DNA of 64,000 bases from assembly GCF_950295315.1 (NCBI RefSeq), contig NC_080171.1, forward strand, positions 118,863,747 through 118,927,746, read 5' to 3'. Under the pieces are notes generated by a model. The model made no database searches, was not told the origin of the DNA, and saw nothing but the letters and a program-made list of their open reading frames with translations. Positions within the stretch are counted from its first letter, which is position 1; each line of letters opens with the position of its first letter. Origin of the DNA: Erinaceus europaeus (taxonomy: Eukaryota; Chordata; Mammalia; Eulipotyphla; Erinaceidae). Positions 1-10,712 of this stretch are shown here, in pieces. The translations under genes and the position numbers were made by a program.

Positions 1-261
1 TTTTTAAATATTTATTTATTTATTCCTTTTTGTTGCCCTTGTTGTTTTATTGTTGTTGTTGTTGGATAGGACAGAGAGAAATGGAGAGAGAAGGGGAAGA
101 CAGAGAGGAGGAGAGAAAGATAGACACCTGCAGACCTGCTTCACTGCCTGTGAAGCGACTCCCCTGCAGGTGGGGAGCCGGGGTTCGAACCGGGATCCTT
201 ATGCTGGTCCTTGTGCTTTGCGCCACCTGCGCTTAACTCACTGTGCTACAGCCCGACTCCC
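1..261 (-). mobile_element. tRNA-derived SINE, family A (hedgehog ERI-like)
   Basis: Reverse-strand copy cut by the window start. Read on the minus strand it has a tRNA-like head with pol III box A (GTAGCACAGTGAG region) and box B (GGTTCGAACCC), a body ending in a pyrimidine stretch, and an (AAC/AAT)n A-rich tail. This family recurs more than 25 times in the window and generates most long ORFs in it. It is non-autonomous and mobilised by L1. Confidence 0.88.
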
Positions 262-344
262 TCGTTTCTTTTTCTTTGTGCTACTTTTTGTTGATATTTC
301 CTTTTCTCTATCATTCTGGCTTTTTAAAATTCAATGCTCTTTAA

Positions 345-455
345 ATTTTTTTAAATTATATTTTTATTTACTTATATATTATTGGATAGAGAGAAAGAGA
401 AATTGAGAGGTGAGGAGGACATAGAGAGGGAAAGAGACAGACACTTGTAGCCCTG
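345..455 (-). mobile_element. SINE family B fragment
   Basis: Contains the inverted tail and body of the second tRNA-SINE family (ATTGGATAGAGAGAAAGAGA and the ACAGACACTTGTAGCCCTG block). The tRNA head is missing, so it is truncated. Confidence 0.6.
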
Positions 456-459
456 TGAT

Positions 460-769
460 GTTTTAAAACAGAGTATTAGAACTAGTAGTTAGAATTGACA
501 GTCTAAGTAAAGTTATATGAAATGGAATCATTTAGGGTAGCACTTCACTGAATCACAGCCTATAGAGCCAAGAACTCTTAGGGGTCAACTAGTTGAACGC
601 GGTAGAAAAGGATTCACTGTGTTTGGGTTACTGATTTCAGGGGCATTTACTGAGTTTCCCCTTCACCAGTGAGCTGCTGCATAGACTACGTGAGGACTAG
701 AGTCTGTTAGTCTGTTTAGCGCCTCCTTTGGGCTGCTGTCAATTTCACTAGAAATATCTCCCCTCCCAA

Positions 770-803
<34 letters not shown>

Positions 804-1520
804 ACTAAACAGAGAGATGTGGCAATTTCTGGTTTAATCAAACAGTTGATACAAGGGGTCACGTCCCATCTGGGAAGACTGGAGCGCTCTGGGAGTCACA
901 TGTAGGATAATGTGGGCTCTGTGTCTGTAGGGATATCTTGCCCTGTGAGCTCACACTGCCCAGGCTCTGATCTCAAATCATTTCTTCCTGACTTTGTATT
1001 CCTGGGGAAATTACTTGAATTCTGTGACTTTCATCTTTCTCAATTGTAAATGGGCTAAGGATGTCTTTTCGGAGATGCGGCACGAAGAGAAGCCTAGGCA
1101 TGCCGCCCAGCACAGGGTAAAATGCCCACACTACTATTAGTTAGTGTCATCAGTCAAGCAAATCCCTAGCGCTCCTTCTTGCCCTGCTCTACCCTCTGCA
1201 AGGTCTCAGTAAATAGATGGCATGCCTTTCCCTGCCAGGCAGCTGCTCAGGTCCCAGTGGCAGATGGCCAGCGTCCTCATGCCATTAACATCTGACAGTC
1301 TTTGTGAACAGTAGAGACATAGTCTTGTCTTGACAGGCAGGCCCACAGTTTCTATTAGCAGTTGCTGGAACTACAGGGGAAGGTCCAGCCTTCCCCTGCT
1401 GGGAAGGAGGCAGGCTCACAGAGATAGAAAGCCAACCTATGTTCCCTGGAGGCTTCTTGTCCAGACTGCCTGTCAGTCCTTCTGGCCCCCATCCGTAAGT
1501 CTGTTTATCTTTATTCTGCA
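460..1520. other. Unassigned, mostly unique sequence
   Basis: I see no gene, splice-flanked exon or recognisable interspersed repeat here except a (TG)n tract at 774-802. ORFs on both strands around 1285-1587 are short and show no family resemblance. Confidence 0.5.
774..802. repeat. (TG)n microsatellite
   Basis: Uninterrupted GT dinucleotide run. Confidence 0.95.
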
Positions 1521-1524
1521 GGAT

Positions 1525-1680
1525 TAATTCATTCAACAAACAGGTGCCCAGCACTAGGCTCAGTGAAGACACAAAACCAGGTAACATCTTTGTCCTTGAG
1601 TAGCCTATGTTCTAGAAAGCTGAGTGTCCAGGGAGCAAGACAGGGGTGGCACTTAGTTTTGATAACGCAGTGGTGTTATC
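1525..1680 (-). mobile_element. Ancient L2/CR1-type LINE tail-like fragment
   Basis: Contains a degenerate version of the motif order seen in ancient mammalian LINE tails: ATTCATTCAACAAA, then a 'gcccagcactaggct' block, then ACAAAACCAG and the TATGTTCTAG block. Assignment is from memory of the consensus style and is not aligned. Confidence 0.4.
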
Positions 1681-1928
1681 ACAGAGGAAAAAGGTAATAT
1701 CTGCCACCTTTCCAGGGTTAACTCCATTTCTAGTGCTGCTCTCGGAAGGTCTCATGTTTGTTCTTCACCACATCGGTCCTTGTTCACACGACTCTTCATT
1801 ACAGGGCTGCTGTGTTTATAGATAGAAGCCAAAGACCTAAACAAGCGAACTAACTAGACAGGATCAGCTAGTCTGTGTGGCTTCAGAGCTGAAGTTTACA
1901 CACTACTCAGAGGTGCAAACCCAACTCT

Positions 1929-2222
1929 TTTTTTTTTTTTAACTCTACTAGTGATTTAATACTGATTTATAAGTTACAAAGATAGCAGTGGTTTATTTCT
2001 GCATCGTTCCCGCCACCAGAGTTCTGTGTCCCCATTCCTGCCATCGGAAGCTCCAGCAGTCCTCCCAGGTTGCAGGTGTGGGGTAACTTATCTGTCTATA
2101 CTGCATGTCATATGCTTCTTTATTCTGTCACGATTAATTATGGTTCTGTGAGTACAGGTGTCTTTCATGTATAATTAGAGTCACGCTGGCTTTATTCCTG
2201 CAGTATAATCACCATTGATCAC
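1929..2222 (-). mobile_element. L1-mobilised 3'-end repeat (family D), diverged copy
   Basis: T-rich start, then 'ccgccaccagagttctgtgtcccc', the reverse complement of the 'gggatacggagttctggtggtggg' signature of family D. This is an older and shorter copy than its neighbour. Confidence 0.55.
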
Positions 2223-2234
2223 AGCTGATGATAA

Positions 2235-2850
2235 TGTTGTTGATAAAAAATTTTAAAAAATTATTTATCAACACTGACAAAACCAGAGGATAAGAGAGGC
2301 ATAACTCCACACAATTCCCACCACCAGAACTCCGTATCCCACTCCTTCCCCTGATAGCTTTCCTATTCTTTATCCCTCTGGGAGTATGGACCCAAGGTCA
2401 TTGTGGAATGCAGAAGGTGGAAGGTCTGGCTTCTGTAATTGCTTCCCCGCTGAACATGGGCATTGGCAGGTTGATCCATACTCCCAGCCTGTCTCTCTCT
2501 TTCCTTAGTGGGGCAGGGTTCTGGGGAAGCGGAGCTCCAGGACACATTAGTGGGGTCATCTTCCCAGGGAAGTCTGTTTGGCATCATGTTAGCATCTGGA
2601 ACCTGGTGGCTGGAAAGAGTTAACATATAGAGCCAAACAAATTTTTGACTAATCATGAACTTAAGGGCTGGAATATTTCAGATGAAGAGTTGGGGGGGGG
2701 GTCTTTGTTTTGTAGATAGTAGTCCTATTTTAGTTATATTACAAAGACTATACTAGTTTTTTTTTTTTTTCCTGAACCTGACATCTGATATGCAGGTGGA
2801 TCCAAGTTATTGTCTGGGGAGATAAGAAAATTTAATTCTGGCTTAGTATC
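2235..2850 (-). mobile_element. L1-mobilised 3'-end repeat (family D)
   Basis: Reverse complement of the same family at 27890-28490. Shared blocks include the CCACCAGAACTCCGTATCCC tail signature, the AGAAGGTGGAAGGTCTGGC block and the CAGGTGGATCCAAGTTATTG block. The family ends in an A-rich tail and one copy (51518-51795) has a 15-bp target duplication, so it moves by L1 machinery. It may be a hedgehog L1 3' UTR, but I cannot prove that. Confidence 0.65.
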
Positions 2851-3194
2851 ATTCACTATTTATAACTGTTATGGGAACATGAAGTGAGGGCCTTGACCAC
2901 TGGGTTGTGGGTGAGGAGAGCATGCAAGGCCTTGAAAAAGCTGATTTCTTGCTTATTCTCACAGAGTTATGCTAACCATTGTAAGTGGGATGGTGTTGAG
3001 TAGAAAGGGCAGCCTGGGAAATGGAAATTTGAGAATACAGAACAACTTCTAGAATTGCATATATCTGTCTGTTCATTCAAGAAATGGCTTAAAGCAGGCA
3101 TGATTGACAGACATGGACTGACTACTGGGAATGGAACATGTCACTTTAAAACCTAATGAGTTGAGTTGGTGAAATACCTCACTTGGATAGTGAA

Positions 3195-3265
3195 CTCCTT
3201 TTTTTAAAAAAATATTTATTATAAAAAGGAAATATTGACTAAAACATAGGATAAGAGGGGTACTC
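3195..3265 (-). mobile_element. Family D 3'-end fragment
   Basis: Short A/T-rich tail fragment with ATATTGACTAAAACATAGGA and GATAAGAGGGGTACTC, matching the extreme 3' end of family D. Confidence 0.5.
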
Positions 3266-3556
3266 TTTCCCATGTGCATGACCCAGGTTTGAGCCTGGTC
3301 CCCACTGCATTGAAGGAAACTTTGATGCTGTAGTCTCTCTCTCTCTCTCTCCCCCCCTCTCCTCTCCCTCCCCCTCCCCCTCCCCCTCCCCCTCCCTCTC
3401 TCCCTTTCCCTCTGCCTCTGCCTCTCCCTCTGCCTCTGCCTCTCCCTCTCCCTCTCCCTCTCCCTCTCCCTCTCCCTCTCCCTCTCCCTCCCTCTCCCTC
3501 TTCTTTCTCTCTCCCTCTCCCCCTCTTCTCTCTCCTCTCTCCTTCTCTAACAAGAA
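3266..3556 (+). repeat. SINE-derived head followed by an expanded (CT)n/(CCCTCT)n tract
   Basis: A short tRNA-SINE-like head (GACCCAGGTTTGAGCC box B, CCCCACTGCATTG) runs into about 210 bp of CTC/CCCTCT pyrimidine repeat (3334-3545). The long Glu/Gly/Arg ORFs on the minus strand here are translations of this tract. Confidence 0.7.
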
Positions 3557-3871
3557 ACAACAACAAACCCAATGAGTTTCCTCCTTCTGACCTATGAGGT
3601 TGCTGCACAAATAAGAGCTCAAGGTGGCATGAGAAAATTCACAAGAGGTATAAGACTTGGGAAAGAGTAGCTTCCATTGTAGATAAACTGCATTTGTGAT
3701 GTCAGTGGGCAGTAGGGCAGATGTATCCAAGATGACTCACACTCATGATGCCTTAGACTGAGGACTGTGCTCAGCTGGTCTCACTTGAGGTGTAAGAACA
3801 GCCAAGTCCTCTTCTCTCCCTTCATCTTTGTCTATGTGCAACCTTGGGACTGGTATCAAGGTAGCCAGACT

Positions 3872-4196
3872 TTTTTTTTTTGCCTCCAGGTTTATTGCTG
3901 GGGTTGGTGCCTGCACTACAAATCCACTGCTCCTAGAGACCGTTTTACCCCCTTTTTGGTTGTCCTTCTTGTTGTTATTATTGTTGGCTAGGACAGAGAG
4001 AAATGGAGAGAGGAGGGAAAGACAGAGAGGAGGAGAGAAAGACAGACACCTGCAGACCTGCTTCACTGCCCGTGAAGCGACTCCCCTGCAGGTGGGGAGC
4101 CGGGGGCTTGAACTGGGATCCTTTTGCTTGTCCTTGTGCTTCATACCATGTGGCTTAACTCGCTGCTGCGCTACCGCCCTGCCTGGCTCCTGCTAA
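3872..4196 (-). mobile_element. SINE family A with 3' hairpin extension
   Basis: Full-length minus-strand copy preceded (at its 3' side) by the GCCTCCAGG...GGAG extension found in a subset of family A. A short CCAGACT repeat flanks it (3865-3871 and 4197-4203), a likely target-site duplication. Confidence 0.85.
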
Positions 4197-4318
4197 CCAG
4201 ACTCTTTACGTGGAAGCTCCCAGGCCCCTAGAGAAGCTGCCCAGTCTCTTCCAGGTGAGGCCTGGAACCAGCACTGCATCTTGTCTACCACATCCTCTTG
4301 GTTGACGTGAGCAACAGG

Positions 4319-4379
4319 CCAGTCCAGATTCAACATAGGAGGGGACTTTCCAGTCCAGATTCAACATAGGAGGGACTTG
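4319..4379. repeat. 31-bp tandem duplication
   Basis: CCAGTCCAGATTCAACATAG and the following GAGGGGACTTT occur twice head to tail (4319-4349, 4350-4379) with one base lost in the second copy. Confidence 0.85.
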
Positions 4380-4589
4380 CCAATACAGGAATATTGAGAG
4401 GGTGTCTCCTTGGAGATCATCTTTAGAGATCAGCTATTCTGCCAGTTCCAATGGAAATATACAGGAAAAACTGAAATGGTTTATACCATTTCATTTTCAG
4501 TCTGCACAGTTTCCCTCTCTCCCTATCCTATATATGTGCAGTATATGCGGTATACATTGACATGCGGTATGTATTGCAATACAATGTAT

Positions 4590-4787
4590 TAAACTCTTTT
4601 ATTTACTTGAAAGGACAGAGAGGAGTTCAGAGGGAAGGGGGATTAGAGAGGGAGAGAGACAGAGAGACACCTGCAGCTGGTGTCACTGCTCATGAAGCCT
4701 TCCCCCTGCAGGTGGTGACCAGGGGCTTGAACCTGAGACCTCATGTACTGTGATGTATACACTTAGCCAGGTGCGCCACCACCTGCC
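4590..4787 (-). mobile_element. SINE family B
   Basis: Minus-strand copy with GTGGCGCACCTGGCT head (reverse) and ACACCTGCAGCTGGTGTCAC body. Family B differs from A in its head (GGTGGTGGCACACCTGGTT) and its (TAAA)n tail. Confidence 0.8.
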
Positions 4788-4829
4788 TTCACATATATCT
4801 TTCATATAATACTATATATGTATATGTAT

Positions 4830-4965
4830 TACTATTACTATTACTATTATTATTATTATTATTATTATTTGCCTGAACCCAGCACAGCTCGGGTTTACAG
4901 TGGAGTGGAGATGCAGCCTCAGGCATGAGCATCTTTCCTATAACCACTATGCTATCTCCCCCATA
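4830..4965 (-). mobile_element. SINE family C fragment with (ATT)n
   Basis: (ATT)n at 4830-4869, then a degenerate family C body. Family C sense strand reads TAGATAGCATAATGGTTATGC, with a box B-like GGTTCAATCC. Confidence 0.6.
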
Positions 4966-5084
4966 ACTCCCCTCTAGCTGCTTTCCTTTACGTCAGCAAT
5001 TTAGCTTAAAGTCTATGAGGTATTAATATACAAAAATCCAAGTCTATGAGGTATAATGTACACGGAGCACAGCTATAACATAGC

Positions 5085-5257
5085 TCAGTGCATTTCTGCT
5101 CTTATGTTTACGTGTGTCTCTGTAACTCCTCCAGCAACTTACAGAATGCTCCCAGGCTCCCTCGTGCTGCCTGCAAATTCTTACTAGAGCCCCTCTCCCC
5201 TCACTGGAAAACCACCATCTTGACTTCTGGCATTGTCAGTTTGTGTTTCCTGTTTCT
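5085..5257 (-). mobile_element. Ancient L1 3' region
   Basis: Resembles the reverse complement of old mammalian L1 3' ends. It continues after the SINE at 5573-5648 (TTGGCTCTGGCTTCTTTTGC) and again at 5790-5945 (GGCTATGTAGTATCC). Assignment is by motif memory. Confidence 0.5.
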
Positions 5258-5557
5258 TTTTTTTTTTCATTAAAAAAAAATATTTATTTACTCCATTTGT
5301 TGCCCTTGTTTTACTGTTGTAGTTATTATTGTTGTTGATATGGATGTCATTGTTGTTGGATAGGACAGAGAGAAATGGAGAGAGGAGGGGAAGACAGAGA
5401 GGGGGGAGAGAAAGACAGACACCTGCAGACCTGCTTCACCGCCTGTGAAGCGACTCCCCTGCAGGTGGGGAGCCGGGGGCTCAAACCGGGATCCTTACAC
5501 TGGTCCTGGTGCTTTGTGCCATGTGCGCTTAACCCACTACGCTACCGCCTGACTCCA
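5258..5557 (-). mobile_element. SINE family A with 15-bp target duplication
   Basis: Full-length minus-strand SINE. The direct repeat GTGTTTCCTGTTTCT lies at 5243-5257 and 5558-5572, a clear L1-type target-site duplication inside the older L1. Confidence 0.92.
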
Positions 5558-5646
5558 GTGTTTCCTGTTTCTGAGCATCATATTAATAGATCATATCGTG
5601 TGCAATCTTTTGGCTCTGGCTTCTTTTGCTAATCAAAAATTCTGTT

Positions 5647-5785
5647 AGATGGGGTGGGGTAGATAGCATAATGTTTATACAAAGAGACTCTCATGTCTGA
5701 GGCTCCCAAGTCCCAGGTTCAATTCTCCACACCACCATGAACCAGAGCTGAGCAGTGATCTGGTTAAAAAATAAATCTATTAGAT
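5647..5785 (+). mobile_element. SINE family C
   Basis: Sense-strand copy with tRNA-like head TAGATAGCATAATGTTTATAC, box B-like GGTTCAATTCT and the CCAGAGCTGAGCAGTGATC block, ending in an A-rich tail. Confidence 0.8.
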
Positions 5786-5949
5786 GGACTCACACTGTCA
5801 CTTGAAAGTGTAGTTCATTCTCTCTGTGGCTATGTAGTATCCTTGTGTATGAATGAACCATGATTTAATTATCCATTTTATTCTTAGTGGATATTTAAGT
5901 TGCTTGTAGAAGCATTTAGTGATTACATGTATATGAATATTATTTTTTC

Positions 5950-6125
5950 AAATTATACATTTATTTATTTATTCCATTTTGTTGCCCTTGTTTATTGTTG
6001 TAGTTATTGTTGTCACTGCTGTCGTTGTTGGATAGGACAGAGAGAAATGGATGAGAGGAGAGGAAAACAGAGGGGGGAGAGAAAGACAGACACCTGCAGA
6101 CCTGCTTCACCCCCTGTGAAGCGAC
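5950..6125 (-). mobile_element. SINE family A interrupted by the assembly gap
   Basis: The 3' half of a minus-strand family A SINE runs to GCGAC and then into Ns. Its tRNA head lies in the gap. Confidence 0.85.
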
Positions 6126-6325
6126 NNNNNNNNNNNNNNNNNNNNNNNNNNNNNNNNNNNNNNNNNNNNNNNNNNNNNNNNNNNNNNNNNNNNNNNNNNN
6201 NNNNNNNNNNNNNNNNNNNNNNNNNNNNNNNNNNNNNNNNNNNNNNNNNNNNNNNNNNNNNNNNNNNNNNNNNNNNNNNNNNNNNNNNNNNNNNNNNNNN
6301 NNNNNNNNNNNNNNNNNNNNNNNNN
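6126..6325. other. Assembly gap, 200 N
   Basis: Exactly 200 Ns. ORFs that cross it are artefacts. Confidence 0.99.
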
Positions 6326-6890
6326 TTATCAGATGTTCTATGCAGATATGGCCATATGTCTGTAACTACAGGTTTCTTCCTTTCCTCCCTTTTTGGGCTG
6401 AAAGAAGCTTCTAAACTCTGTGTTGAAGTTCTAACCTTCAAATACCACAGGATGTGACTAGATTAGAGAGAGGGTCTTTACATGGAGGATTCAGCTAAAA
6501 TAGGATCATTATGGGTTGTTCTCCCCCATACACAGAAATAAAACCTTGTGGTCCTGAGAGAAGTTGTGAAGAAATCAGCTCTATCAACACATGGATGTCA
6601 GAGAGAGTTAATTTCAGTTGTTCAAACTTCTTTATGGAATATGTCATGAGTATGTCATGGCAGCCCTAGGAAGCCAACACACTTCCCTTCTACAAACCCT
6701 GATCACATAGAATCCACTTTAGCACTATATATATATATCTCCTTACTTCATTTTAAGGTAGCACACAAAAAAATCTCCCTACTTCATTTTTAGTATGACC
6801 ATACAGACCCTTTTTACTGTGTCAAGTTCATATAATTCACTTGACCTCTTTAAACATCATTTGTCAATACTTTGCTATTAAAACAGCACT
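6326..6890. other. Unassigned sequence
   Basis: I see no gene and no confident repeat other than a short (TA)n at 6727-6738. Confidence 0.4.
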
Positions 6891-6892
6891 TG

Positions 6893-7130
6893 TGGGGCAG
6901 GGTGGTGGTGCACCTGGTTAAGCACACACATCACAGTGCTCAAGGATCCACATTCCAGCACCTGGTCCCCACCTACAGGGGGGGACGCTTCACAAGCAGT
7001 GAAGCAGGTCTGCAGGTGTGTCTCTCTCTCCCTACCCCCCTTTCCTGTCAATTTCTCTGACCTATCAAATTAAATAAATAAAAGTAATAAATAAATAGAT
7101 AGATAGATAAATAAATAAATAAAACAGCCT
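6893..7130 (+). mobile_element. SINE family B with (TAAA)n(TAGA)n tail
   Basis: Sense-strand head GGTGGTGGTGCACCTGGTTA, body GAAGCAGGTCTGCAGGTGTG, and a tail of TAAA and TAGA units. Confidence 0.85.
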
Positions 7131-7133
7131 TTG

Positions 7134-7330
7134 TGTGGGGCAAGAGGACTCGCCAGGCAGAGTACACACTTGACAAGGTGAGAGAACCTTGAGGGCGTAA
7201 GTCCCCACTCACTACAACCTCAGGTAACTGCTGAACAAAGGGGAAGTTTCATTAATGGCAAAGCCCAGTTATAGACTCTCTCTTCCTTCTCTCTTTATCT
7301 CTCCCTTTCTGTTTTCCCATCCTTTATCTG
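7134..7330 (+). mobile_element. Possible third tRNA-type SINE
   Basis: GGACTCGCCAGGCAGAGTAC head, a box B-like stretch around GTAAGTCCCCACTCAC, then pyrimidine repeats. Architecture is SINE-like, but I see only this copy clearly. Confidence 0.45.
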
Positions 7331-7334
7331 AATT

Positions 7335-7462
7335 TCTTTTCTCCAAAGATCTGCTCATCTTTAGTTTATGGTGGTAATGGGGATTGAACCTGGGATCTTT
7401 GGTGCTTCAGGCATGAAAGTCTTTCGCAAAACTATTATATTATTTCCATGATTCCTCTTATT
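7335..7462 (-). mobile_element. SINE family C
   Basis: Minus-strand copy with GATTGAACCTGGGATCTTTG and the TTCAGGCATGAAAGTCTTTC block; diverged. Confidence 0.7.
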
Positions 7463-7574
7463 TAAGCAATGTTTTAAAAGGAGTCTGAGGGAAAAAAAAA
7501 AAGGATTCTGCAGAGAGCAGTGGACATGTGCAGGTATAGAGCTCCATTGAAATTTTAGTGGTTAAAAAAAAGAA

Positions 7575-7685
7575 TTTTAAAATTCCACTGTTGTGAATAA
7601 ACAGTTTGCATAAAATTTTTACAGTCAATTTCTCAGAGTAGTACCATTGGGCATGAGGTCATGGGGTTGCTTAATATCCAAAAGA
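7575..7685 (-). mobile_element. Ancient L1 3' fragment
   Basis: TGTTGTGAATAAACAGTTTGCAT and AGTAGTACCATTGGGCATG resemble the end of old L1 ORF2/3' UTR in reverse orientation. Weak evidence. Confidence 0.4.
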
Positions 7686-7762
7686 TATAAAGAATTCATT
7701 TAAATCAATCGCAAAATAAATAAATAAATAAATAAAGCAATCCAATTTCCAATGAGCAAAAT

Positions 7763-8005
7763 GGGTCTGGGTGGTGGCACACCTGGTAAAGTGGGCACAT
7801 TCTTAAGCATGAGGACCCAGGTTCAAGTCCCTGGTCCCCACAGGCGGGGGAAGATTCAGAAGTGGTGGAGCGGTACTGCAGGTGTCCTTCTTTATCTCTC
7901 TGTCTCTCTGCCCCTCTCTCTCCCCCTCTCTCCTTCCCTCTCCCTCTCTCTCTCCCTCTCCCTCTCTCCATCTCCCTCTCCCCCTCTCTCTCTGGAAGAA
8001 AAAGA
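7763..8005 (+). mobile_element. SINE family B with expanded (CT)n
   Basis: Head GGTGGTGGCACACCTGGTAA, box B GGTTCAAGTCC, body ending in a 110-bp CT-rich expansion (7885-7995). ORFs on both strands here are translations of the CT tract. Confidence 0.85.
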
Positions 8006-8215
8006 ATGACAACCAGAAGCCTTGGAGTCATCATGCAGTACGGACCTCTAGAAACAACCCTGATGGAGAGAAAAGTGAGCAAAATCTCTGAGAAGACATT
8101 TTTCCTAAGAAGACATAGCGATGGCTGGCAGACAGATGAAAAGATGCCAAGAGTCAGTAAGTATCATAGAACTGCAGACAAGCAAAACAGCCAACATACC
8201 TTTTAAGGGTCTTTT

Positions 8216-8522
8216 TTTTTAATTTTTAAAATTTATTTATTTATTCCCTTTTGTTGCCCTTATTGTTTTATTGTTGTAGTTGTTACAGTTGTTGTTGTTG
8301 ATGTCATCGTTGTTGGATAGGACAGACAGAAATGGAGAGAGGAGGGGAAAACAGAGAGGGGAAGAGAAAGACAGACACCTGCAGACATGCTTCACTGCCT
8401 GTGAAGCGACTCCCCTGCAGGTGGGGAGCCGGGGGCTCGAACCAGGATCCTTACTCTGGTCCTTGTGCTTTGCACCACTTTGTGCCACCAGCACTTAACC
8501 CGCTGTGCTACTGCATGACTCC
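8216..8522 (-). mobile_element. SINE family A with 17-bp target duplication
   Basis: Full-length minus-strand copy flanked by CCTTTTAAGGGTCTTTT at 8199-8215 and 8523-8539. Confidence 0.94.
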
Positions 8523-8554
8523 CCTTTTAAGGGTCTTTTATCCAAAATAATAGA

Positions 8555-9300
8555 AATAACAAATCTCAGTGAGAATATAGAGAAAGTTGAATCCTTGTGA
8601 ACTGTTTGTTCAATAGGTTACCTGTGCAGCACAGTTCTTTATACCATCTGGGTCTGTGCCTTTATACTCTGTGATTTTCACATAAAGATAAAATTGCCTG
8701 ATGATGCAGCTGTTAGTGGGAATAATCATTAAGTGGCATTTAACTGCATATAATAGAATATTACTATATATATTACTATATTATTTTCTATATTATAGTA
8801 TATTACTATATTATAGTATTTTCTATATTATAGTATATTATTCTATATTCTATTCTATTCTATATATAGCATAGTATATTACTATATTATACTATTTTCT
8901 ATATTATAGTATATTACTATATACTATAATATAGAAAAAAAAAGAAGGAAATCTTATCATTTGCAACAGCATGTATGGACTTTGGGACCATTATGTTTAG
9001 TAGAATAAGTTAGATAGAGAAATACAAGTGCTGTATAATATCACTTGTAAATGTAGCCTTTAAAAGATGAAAGCAAACTGGCTAGGAAGTGAAGGCTGGT
9101 CAAAATAGATGGGAGTCAAAAATGCCAACTTCCAGTTAGATAATGATTAAGTCATGGGCATACAGTGTAAAGCATGATGACTTCAGTTAGCAACTTACTC
9201 GTAAAACCTAAAAATTTTCATGTAAATACTAGGTTAAAATTACTAATTGAGTTCAATAAATGAATCTTAAAGTAATTCTAGCAATCAAGAATTTTTAAAA
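8555..9300 (+). mobile_element. Ancient L1 ORF2 end/3' UTR with AT-rich expansion
   Basis: Blocks such as GAATCCTTGTGAACTGTTTG, ATAATAGAATATTACTATA, CATTTGCAACAGCATGTATG and the 'atatcacttgtaaatgtag' block follow the order of an old L1 3' end. A 180-bp A/T tract interrupts it (8755-8935). No ORF survives. Confidence 0.6.
8755..8935. repeat. AT-rich interrupted palindromic repeat
   Basis: About 180 bp made of CTATATTATAGTATATTA-type units, nearly free of G and C and largely self-complementary. Confidence 0.9.
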
Positions 9301-9389
9301 AAAACTCATGAGTTGCTAGACTAGTAGAAAACTTTCTTCATTAATATTTTTGTTGGGAAAAATAATGTGTAAGGTTCAGCTATTGAGTT

Positions 9390-9960
9390 ACAGATGACTC
9401 TTTTCTGACTTCCCTGGGCAAAAAGACCTCACCAACCTGTCCTGGACCCTCACCTCTCCAGAACCCTACCTCACTAGGGAAATAGAGAAACAGGTTGGGG
9501 CTATGGATCCACCTGCCAGTGCCCATGTCCAGCAGAGAAGCAATTACAGAAGCTAGAACTCCCCCTTCTGCACCCAATAAAGGACTGTGGTCCAGACTCC
9601 CAGAGGGGGATAAATGTGAGGGGAAGATGACCAGAGGACTCTGAACTCCAATTCCATCAGGACCCGGAGAAGAGAAGAGGGAAAAAGGAGGGGGTATTCG
9701 GAAGGAGTAATAGGTGTAGATGTGACTTAGAAGGGAAGAGAAGGCAGGACCATAGGGGGGAAAAGTATATAAACATAGACTATAAACATATAAATATAGA
9801 TAGTTAGAGAAATAATAGGCAACCCATATATGAGACCTTGGGAGAACCACTGCAGTTTCCAGCGGAGAGAATGGGGATTCAGAACTCTGGTGGGGGGAAC
9901 GGAGTGGAGTTGTGCCCGTTAGTCTCCTAATTTTGTAAATCAATATTAAGTTGCTGATAA
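9390..9960 (+). mobile_element. L1-mobilised 3'-end repeat (family D)
   Basis: Sense-strand copy with CACTAGGGAAATAGAG, the AGAAGCAATTACAGAAGC block, a TAATAGGTGTAGATGTGACT block and the terminal GGGGATTCAGAACTCTGGTG signature, ending A-rich. Confidence 0.7.
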
Positions 9961-10574
9961 AAAGAAAAAATAATAATTTGCAAGGTCACTGCTGTCAAGA
10001 TGTGCAGTTTATCTCCCTATAATGGGTGTCAGCACACCGCACACACCAACATCTTATTATCACAGGCACCTAACTTCTTTCATTAAGTAAAATGTAAAAA
10101 AAAATAATGATATCACAAATAAAAGAATGTATAACTGTTATGGTGATAGATGTTATAAATACTTATTGTGGCGATCATTTTGCAAAATATATGTGTATCG
10201 AATTATACTGCAATTTAAAACATGTATCTGAATTGAGGTTGAGGCTGTTGGCCTGTGTACGTGCAGGGCACAAGTCCAGGTCTCTTGTGTCTGAGCACTA
10301 GAATCACATGCTACACTTCTGCGTCTATGACATCAAATATGTTCTCATTGTTCTTTTCATGTGAATGTGGGAAGTATTGAAGAATTTCATTATATGCAGC
10401 TCCCCCAGGGCAATGACACATTGATTTTGTTTTGTTGCAGATGGGAGAGCATTCTCAGCGAGTATACTTCACTAAGACGAGGGTGTCTGTCTGTTTGTTT
10501 TTGTTTTGTCCTTTAAGGGAAATGTCTACCAAATGCAACACATGGACATGGTGCGGATCTAGATTCAAAATTTA

Positions 10575-10575
<1 letters not shown>

Positions 10576-10613
<38 letters not shown>
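10576..10613. repeat. (CA)n microsatellite
   Basis: Pure CA dinucleotide run. Confidence 0.95.
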
Positions 10614-10615
<2 letters not shown>

Positions 10616-10712
10616 TGGAGGATTTAAAACTAGGTTGAAAATTGCTTAACGTTTAAGACTACTGATCATTCTCAAAATCATAATTATGGCTATGCAGACA
10701 TGCCTGTGGGTC

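Noticed and set aside
50..406. Recurrent ORFs reading 'RTERNGERRGRQRGGEKDRHLQTCFTACEATPLQVGSRG' style peptides at many sites
   Set aside because: These are translations of family A SINEs on one strand. The same peptide recurs wherever the SINE occurs, so they are not genes.
3219..3730. Long Glu/Gly/Arg-rich minus-strand ORFs
   Set aside because: Generated by the (CT)n/(CCCTCT)n tract; same reasoning for 7705-8082, 36373-36777, 37225-37573 and 62976-63344.
5900..6457. 185-codon and 142-codon ORFs across the N run
   Set aside because: They are open only because Ns were translated as X.
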